From assembly GCA_034003585.1 (NCBI GenBank), contig JAVEYH010000026.1, positions 1 to 32,921 on the forward strand: a stretch of 32,921 bases of DNA. The letters are read 5' to 3'. This document shows, in pieces, positions 28,334 through 32,921 of this stretch. The translations under genes and the position numbers were made by a program. This stretch comes from JAPXSY01 sp034003585. Lineage in GTDB: Bacteria; Verrucomicrobiota; Kiritimatiellia; RFP12; UBA1067. The first letter of the stretch is position 1. Every line of letters starts with the position of its first letter. The notes beneath the pieces are model-generated. The model was not told the origin of the DNA. It searched no databases and saw only the letters and a program-made list of their open reading frames with translations.

Positions 28334-29620
28334 GTCCGGGTACCGGTAGGAGCCGCCCTCATAGTTGGTCAGGCACAGGTTGCCCGCGGCATCGCGTCCC
28401 GCCGTGTATTCGGGCGCGACCGGGATCTTGCCGCCCCCTCCCGGCGCGTCGATCACGTAGGTCGGCACCGCATACCCGCTGGTGTGTCCGCGCAGGCTGC
28501 GGAGGATCTCTACGCCTTTGGAAACGGGCGTGCGGAAATGCTCCGAACCGGTGATCGGGTCGCACTGATAGAGGTAATACGGTTTGACGCGCATCTTCAT
28601 GAGCTTATGCATCAGGAGGCGCATCACGCCGGGATCATCATTCATCCCCCGGAGCAGAACCGTCTGGGAGCCGAGCGGGATGCCGGCGTCGGCCAGCATC
28701 GCGCAGGCCCTGCCGGTCTCATACCCGCACTCGTCGGGGTGCGTGAAATGCAGGCTCATCCAGAGCGGGTGGTATTTGCGCAGCATGCGCGTGAGCCGCG
28801 GCGTGACACGCTGCGGCAGGACCGCGGGCACCTTGGTGCCGAGGCGGAGGATCTCGACATGCGGGATCGCCCGCAGGTTCGAGAGGATGAATTCGAGGCG
28901 CTCATCGCTCAGGGTCAGCGGGTCGCCGCCCGAAATCAGCACGTCGCGGATCTGCGGCCGCGCGCGGATATACTCGAAGATCATCCTGAGCCGCCGGGTG
29001 CCGGGCGTGATCGCGCCGTGCCCGACCACCCGGGAACGCGTGCAGTACCGGCAGTACGCCGAACAGAAATCGGTCGCCAACAGCAGCACCCGGTCGGGGT
29101 ACCGGTGAACCAGCCCGGGGATCGGACTTTGGTGCTCTTCACCCAACGGGTCCTCCGACTCGCCGGGACAACGCCGCAGCTCATAGACCGTGGGGATCAT
29201 GGCTCGCCGGATGGCCTGATCCGGGTCGTCGGGCGAGATCAGCCCCATATAATGCGGCGTGACCGCCATCGGCAGCATCTTGCCGCCCAACTCCAGCGCT
29301 TTCTCCTCCTCGGTGGTGAGGCGGATCATGCGGCGCACGGTTTCGAGATCCCGGATCCGGTGCTGGATCTGCCAACGCCAGTCCGACCACTGGAGATCCG
29401 TCACATCGGCAAAGAACCGGTTACGAAACGCGCGGCAACACGGGCTCATCCGGATTCCCCGGCTTTTGACCGGCGGTTCGGGAAGGCGCGTCATGCCCGG
29501 TTTTCTGTCCGCAAGTGGGGCAGATAAAGAAAAAAGAGGCGGCACTCCTTGTGGAGGTTCCTCTTCCTGGTCGTCCAGGTGAAAGCTCAACTGCATCGCG
29601 TGCTCAGGCACACCGTACAC
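28316..29620 (-). CDS. kamA: Lysine 2,3-aminomutase-type radical SAM enzyme
   Basis: A 434-residue KamA-family protein. The radical-SAM cluster motif is C186-x3-C190-x2-C193. PLP-binding K398 lies in DAPGGGGKIP. D328 (GMNDD) and D354 (QCDPITGSEHF) correspond to the two Asp residues that hold the lysine side-chain amine in clostridial KamA, so lysine to beta-lysine conversion is likely. EpmB, the shorter relative acting with EF-P, is less likely on length. GTG 29620 has AGGAG 6 bases upstream, which decides the start. The N-terminal 45 residues are poorly conserved. The last five residues are repeat-derived. AblB, the usual beta-lysine acetyltransferase partner, is not in view. Confidence 0.9.
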   Translation of the reverse strand: MYGVPEHAMQLSFHLDDQEEEPPQGVPPLFSLSAPLADRKPGMTRLPEPPVKSRGIRMSPCCRAFRNRFFADVTDLQWSDWRWQIQHRIRDLETVRRMIRLTTEEEKALELGGKMLPMAVTPHYMGLISPDDPDQAIRRAMIPTVYELRRCPGESEDPLGEEHQSPIPGLVHRYPDRVLLLATDFCSAYCRYCTRSRVVGHGAITPGTRRLRMIFEYIRARPQIRDVLISGGDPLTLSDERLEFILSNLRAIPHVEILRLGTKVPAVLPQRVTPRLTRMLRKYHPLWMSLHFTHPDECGYETGRACAMLADAGIPLGSQTVLLRGMNDDPGVMRLLMHKLMKMRVKPYYLYQCDPITGSEHFRTPVSKGVEILRSLRGHTSGYAVPTYVIDAPGGGGKIPVAPEYTAGRDAAGNLCLTNYEGGSYRYPDLGGRS

Positions 29621-29781
29621 AGCAAACTCCTAAACAAAACAGGCTTGTAACCCTCGTCGCGTCACAGCACAACGCAGGGTGCCCTCTTTGCGGCCTCCTA
29701 TTACGCTTGTTTGGGAGGCTTGTCAAGCACGCTCGGATTAGAAATGCGTTTTTTTCGGGACCGCTCCCGTCTGCGCCCTTC

Positions 29782-29807
29782 CCGGAGCGCGCGGCAGCGC
29801 GCTCCGG
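29782..29807 (-). terminator. Strong GC hairpin just after azoR
   Basis: CCGGAGCGCGC (29782-29792) pairs perfectly with GCGCGCTCCGG (29797-29807) around GGCA. It lies 7 bases beyond the azoR stop on the minus strand. There is no U-tract, so it would be an atypical terminator or an mRNA 3'-end stabiliser. Confidence 0.45.
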
Positions 29808-29814
29808 CACCCGC

Positions 29815-30444
29815 TCAGAAGACGGCGGCCATGTCGCGGGCAACGGCAAGTGCGGAAGCCTCGCGCGGCGCGGCAACCGCCTCGGCGGCGAGCGTCGGCT
29901 CGATGACGATTGAACGCAGATCCGTGAACCCGATGAAGCGCAACGCCTGTTCCAGATCGCGCGTCTGGCGGTCAAACGCTTCGGCCGGCGTCCCTTTGGC
30001 ATACTCGCCGCCGCGGGCATACACCGCACAGGCCGGTTTGCCGGTCACCAGACCGCGGTAGCCCTCTCCGGGAACCACCGTGAAGGTGTACCCCGGTTGG
30101 GTGATGAGGTCCAAATACTGTTTCAGCCGGTACGGGATGCTGAAATTCCACATCGGCACCGCGAACAGAATCTTGTCCGCGGTGCGGAAACGGTCGATGA
30201 CCACTTCGACCGCTTTCCAGCGCGCGGCTGTCGCCGCGGAAAAAGCCCGGCCGTGCAGGATATCGTATTTTGCCTGAACCGTCTCCTCATCCAGAGCCGG
30301 CAGATCCGCCTTGAACAGGTCGATCGTCACAATCTCATCCGCCGGGTGCGTTTGCCGGTATGCCCGGACAAACTCGTCCGCGACTTTCCGCGAATGCGAC
30401 CGCCCCGTCCGCGGGGATGCCTGCACATAGAGAAGCGTTCCCAT
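29815..30444 (-). CDS. azoR: FMN-dependent NADH-azoreductase / quinone reductase
   Basis: A 209-residue flavodoxin-like protein. ASPRTGRSHSRKVADEF (9-25) is the FMN phosphate loop, PMWNFSIPYRLKQYLD (97-112) the family hallmark, and ARGGEY (143-148) the second FMN-contact strand. AzoR enzymes reduce azo compounds and quinones with NAD(P)H in the cytoplasm. AAAGGAG at 30451-30457 lies 6 bases before the ATG, a strong site. It stands alone: a hairpin follows it and the next gene upstream is divergent, so it is probably a single-gene unit. Confidence 0.92.
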   Translation of the reverse strand: MGTLLYVQASPRTGRSHSRKVADEFVRAYRQTHPADEIVTIDLFKADLPALDEETVQAKYDILHGRAFSAATAARWKAVEVVIDRFRTADKILFAVPMWNFSIPYRLKQYLDLITQPGYTFTVVPGEGYRGLVTGKPACAVYARGGEYAKGTPAEAFDRQTRDLEQALRFIGFTDLRSIVIEPTLAAEAVAAPREASALAVARDMAAVF

Positions 30445-30647
30445 GCCATGCTCCTTTCCTGGTCTGTCCGTCCGTCGGCTCCCGGGGTCCTTCCTTACCC
30501 CTCCCCCTCCGGAAGAGGGTCCGCGTGAAAAATACGCCTACCCGGATGGAGGGGAGTGTAGGGGGAAAGGCGCGGAATGTCAATGGATGCGCGGCCCCGC
30601 GATTCGATCTTGCGTTCGCGGGATGAAAACGGGAAGATACGAACCCT

Positions 30648-31670
30648 ATGAAAACATTACTCTCTTTCTCCCGGCTGCGTATGCTTCTGAGCGCAGGTGT
30701 TCTGTGTTGCGTTTCGGCTCTGTCCGCTGCGGACGCCTGTTGCGCCGCCGCCAACCCGTATGTCGGACGCTGGGCCCTGACGATCCCCGGGAACCGGGCC
30801 GGCTGGCTGGGCGTCGAACAACTCGCCTGCGGCGCGTTGAAAGGCTCGATCCTCTGGGGCGGCGGCAGTGTGGTGCCGGTTACCGGAACCCGTGTGGAAA
30901 ACGGCGCGCTGCTCCTTACCCGCAAACACAACCGCAAAAAAGAGGGCAAGGAGGTCCAGCACGTCGAGACGATCACCGCCCGGCGTGAGGGCAACGCGCT
31001 GTCGCTGCAGACCCGCACGGCGGACGAGAACGGCAAGGAACTCTCCCGCGCGGAATTCACCGGCGTCAGGATCCCAGACCTGCCGCCCCGCCCGGACCTG
31101 TCCAAGCTCCGCTTCGGCGCGCCCGTCGCGCTCCTCGGGCGCAACGATCTGTCGGGATGGAAAATCATGAATGAGAAGGCCCCCAACTGCTGGAGCGTCA
31201 AGGACGGCGTCCTGAGCAACCGGGTCGCGGGTCCGGACGGCAAGAACCGCCACGGCACCAACCTCCGCACCGAAGCCGAATTCGAGGACTTCAACCTCAA
31301 GACCGAGGTCCGCGTGCCCAAGGGTGGCAACAGCGGCATCTATCTGCGTGGCATCTATGAGGTGCAGGTGGCCGAAACCTGCGGCCGCCCCGTGGATTCG
31401 CACAACATGGGCGCGCTCTACAGCCGCATCACGCCTGCGGTCGCCGCGGAAAAACCGGCCGGCGAATGGCAGACGTTCGACATCACGCTGGCGGACCGCC
31501 ACCTGACCGTGATCCTGAACGGCAAGACGATCATCGACAACCAGCCGGTCCTCGGATGCACCGGAGGCGCCATGACCTCGGATGAGTTCCGGCCCGGCCC
31601 GATCTATCTCCAGGGCGACCACACGGACGTCGATTACCGGAACATGGTGATCACGCCGATCGTGAAGTGA
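30648..31670 (+). CDS. Secreted DUF1080 (3-keto-disaccharide hydrolase type) protein
   Basis: A 340-residue protein with a signal peptide (positive start, hydrophobic core about 12-26, likely cleavage near residue 27-30). Residues about 36-140 are a beta-rich domain of unknown kind. Residues 160-340 are DUF1080, a LamG-like fold: LSGWKI (168-173), NSGIYLRGIYEVQV (229-242) and GPIYLQGDHTDVDYRNMVI (318-336). Such proteins are very numerous in Planctomycetota, Verrucomicrobiota and Lentisphaerota; characterised members cleave 3-keto-glycosides. It acts outside the cytoplasmic membrane. The next gene begins 13 bp later. Confidence 0.87.
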   Translation: MKTLLSFSRLRMLLSAGVLCCVSALSAADACCAAANPYVGRWALTIPGNRAGWLGVEQLACGALKGSILWGGGSVVPVTGTRVENGALLLTRKHNRKKEGKEVQHVETITARREGNALSLQTRTADENGKELSRAEFTGVRIPDLPPRPDLSKLRFGAPVALLGRNDLSGWKIMNEKAPNCWSVKDGVLSNRVAGPDGKNRHGTNLRTEAEFEDFNLKTEVRVPKGGNSGIYLRGIYEVQVAETCGRPVDSHNMGALYSRITPAVAAEKPAGEWQTFDITLADRHLTVILNGKTIIDNQPVLGCTGGAMTSDEFRPGPIYLQGDHTDVDYRNMVITPIVK

Positions 31671-31683
31671 GGTTCCGCGCCGG

Positions 31684-32622
31684 ATGAACGCGGTCCGAAA
31701 TCTGCTCCCGTGGTTCCGGCTGTTCCGGCTGCCCAACCTGCTCACCGTTCCCGGCGATCCGGTGGCCGGCTTCCTGCTGGCCGCCGGAACGGGCCTGACG
31801 CGGCAACACCTGTTGCCGTTGCTCGCGGCGGCGGGCGCCTCGTTCTGCCTCTACCTGTTCGGCCTGATCCTCAATGACCTGCTTGATCTCGCGGAAGATG
31901 TGCGCGAACGGCCGGAACGCCCACTGCCCGCAGGGGAGATCACGGTGCCGCAGGCGCGGATGGCCGCTATCGCCGCCGCGCTCTCCGGCCTGAACCTCGC
32001 GGCCGCGGCCGGACGCGCCGCTTTGCTGACCGCCGCCGCGCTGGCCGTCCTGATCGTACTCTATAACGCCGTGCTGCGCCGTATCCCCGCGGCCGGTTTC
32101 CTGGCCATGGGGCTCTGCCGGGGCCTGAGTCTCTTGCTGGGCGCAATCACCGCCTGCCCCGGATTGTGGACGCAGCCCGGCGTTCCCCGCCTGCCCGTGC
32201 TTTTTGCCGCGGCCGGGCTGTCGCTCCATGTGGCCGCCTTCTCCGCCCTGGCCCTGCGCGAGGCGGAGCCGGATGCCGTCCGGCACCCCTCCATCCGCTG
32301 GCAACCGCTGCTCGCGCTCTGCGTCACACTGCCGGCGCTGCTCGCGGTGATGGCCGCGCAGGGCCGGATCGGCAGCGGCATCGCCCCGGCCCTCGGGGTT
32401 TTTCTGATGACCCTCGCCCTGCTTCAGGCCTGGCTGACAGGCGGACCGCTGCATCCGGTTCTTCCGGTCCCCGAACTCGTGGGGCGGCATATCCGCAATC
32501 TGCTGCTCGTGCAGGCCTGTTTCTGCGCCGCGACCGGAAGCGGCGGCGTTCCGCCGGCCCTCTGCCTCACGGCGCTATCGCTGGCGTTTGGTCCGCTGGC
32601 GAAACGGTTCTACAGCAGTTGA
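31684..32622 (+). CDS. UbiA-family prenyltransferase
   Basis: A 312-residue membrane protein with about eight hydrophobic helices. The first Asp-rich motif is clear: N64-D65-x2-D68-x3-D72 followed by RPERPLPAGEI (76-86), where the prenyl diphosphate and Mg2+ bind. The second Asp motif is not obvious, so activity or exact substrate is uncertain. Branch members prenylate quinone precursors, haem, chlorophyll or sugars. No quinone genes lie nearby. It follows the DUF1080 gene by 13 bp; the 3' end overlaps the vsr gene on the opposite strand by 48 bp. Confidence 0.82.
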   Translation: MNAVRNLLPWFRLFRLPNLLTVPGDPVAGFLLAAGTGLTRQHLLPLLAAAGASFCLYLFGLILNDLLDLAEDVRERPERPLPAGEITVPQARMAAIAAALSGLNLAAAAGRAALLTAAALAVLIVLYNAVLRRIPAAGFLAMGLCRGLSLLLGAITACPGLWTQPGVPRLPVLFAAAGLSLHVAAFSALALREAEPDAVRHPSIRWQPLLALCVTLPALLAVMAAQGRIGSGIAPALGVFLMTLALLQAWLTGGPLHPVLPVPELVGRHIRNLLLVQACFCAATGSGGVPPALCLTALSLAFGPLAKRFYSS

Positions 32623-32921
32623 ACCGGCCCGCGCGGCCGGCCGCGCCGGGCGGTAACCCGGTCGGCCATCCGCCTGCGGTTCGGCCACCATGCCGTACAG
32701 CGCGTGACGCGCCTCCAGTCCGTAATCCGGCGCGCGGACCGCTGGCTGCAGGAATGCCGTCAGCACGCTACGGAGCCGCTCCGGATCCCGGGTCTCGCAC
32801 TCCCACACCACCAGGGTCCGCCAGCCGGCCCGCCACAACCGCCGCAGGGCCTCCCGGTCACGCCGCACGTTGTTCGCGAATTTTGTTTTCCAGAACTTCT
32901 TGTGTGTGGCGGGCGTGTGCC
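32575..32921 (-). CDS. vsr: Very short patch repair endonuclease (Vsr), 5' end outside window
   Basis: The frame enters from the right edge. The visible start reads HTPATHKKFWKTKFANNVRRDRE, then WRAGWRTLVVWECE. This matches the second half of Vsr (FW-x2-K-x3-N-x2-RD, then GW-x3-VVWECE). Vsr nicks at T:G mismatches made by 5-methylcytosine deamination and normally accompanies a DNA cytosine methyltransferase, which is not in view. The N-terminal catalytic half is beyond the edge. After the conserved part a tail of about 70 residues extends into the UbiA gene, longer than in most Vsr proteins. Confidence 0.87.
   Translation of the reverse strand, partial: HTPATHKKFWKTKFANNVRRDREALRRLWRAGWRTLVVWECETRDPERLRSVLTAFLQPAVRAPDYGLEARHALYGMVAEPQADGRPGYRPARPAARAGSTAVEPFRQRTKRQR

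Noticed and set aside
1..32921. tRNA, rRNA, riboswitch, transposase or integrase genes
   Set aside because: None recognised by eye on either strand; the cassettes and islands carry no mobility enzyme.

Overview
This is one stretch of a GC-rich bacterial chromosome. Most of it is a surface-polysaccharide / exosortase locus on the + strand (about 0.5-22.1 kb), followed by a sensor kinase, a minus-strand block of metabolic and repair-type genes (25.4-30.4 kb), two + strand genes and the end of a vsr gene running off the right edge. Several features together (exosortase fused to EpsI, a secreted DUF1080 protein, S23-type four-helix-bundle and GxxExxY families, a 5TMR/PAS/PocR hybrid kinase, KamA next to an ATP-grasp ligase) suggest the PVC group, such as Kiritimatiellota, Lentisphaerota or Verrucomicrobiota. 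That placement is an inference from gene content; no rRNA gene is present to confirm it.

Layout. 0-0.5 kb: a small S23-family gene bracketed by inverted repeats. 0.5-2.7 kb: an epimerase/GT2 fusion. 2.9-4.0 kb: a lower-GC AAA_14/DUF4143 ATPase that looks like an insertion. 4.2-10 kb: a DUF218 membrane protein, a dehydratase-like SDR, a GxxExxY remnant, two PglC-type phosphoglycosyltransferases, an XPF/ERCC4-type nuclease and a GT4. 10.2-22.1 kb: a tightly packed operon of two GT-C membrane proteins, a PglD-like acetyltransferase, a 46-residue Cys-rich small protein, a PglE-like aminotransferase, a PglF-like dehydratase, an exosortase-EpsI fusion, a WecA-type transferase fused to a PglF-like N-terminal module, and YjbQ. 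Many junctions are 4-base ATGA/GTGA overlaps. 22.2-25.5 kb: a hybrid histidine kinase. 25.4-30.4 kb (minus): pdxA, a CBM48 protein, a Ddl-like ATP-grasp enzyme, kamA, azoR. 30.6-32.6 kb (+): a DUF1080 secreted protein and a UbiA-family prenyltransferase. Right edge (minus): vsr.

How the genes fit together. PglF + PglE + PglD + PglC homologues are the set that makes UDP-N,N'-diacetylbacillosamine (or a close relative) and loads it onto undecaprenyl phosphate. The GT4 and GT2 enzymes would extend the glycan, the GT-C enzymes could transfer sugars on the far side of the membrane, and the exosortase-EpsI protein would process or anchor exported proteins in the same envelope layer.

The most unusual feature is a system of short DNA 'words' of 7 or 8 bp (GAACGCC, AACGCTC, AATGCGGG, CGCAAAGG, ACGCAGAG, AGAACTTC, TTAGGAG and others) plus hairpins whose stems differ but whose loops are always three bases closed by C-G. 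These form composite islands that lie between genes and also in frame inside at least five glycan genes, adding stretches of up to about 80 residues at predicted surface loops or linkers. Some islands are bracketed by inverted repeats (33 bp with one mismatch at 5890-6059). Because 7 and 8 are not multiples of 3, each array reads as the same peptide in every frame, and several words have no stop codon in any of the six frames. I regard this as the best candidate for an undescribed system in the window.
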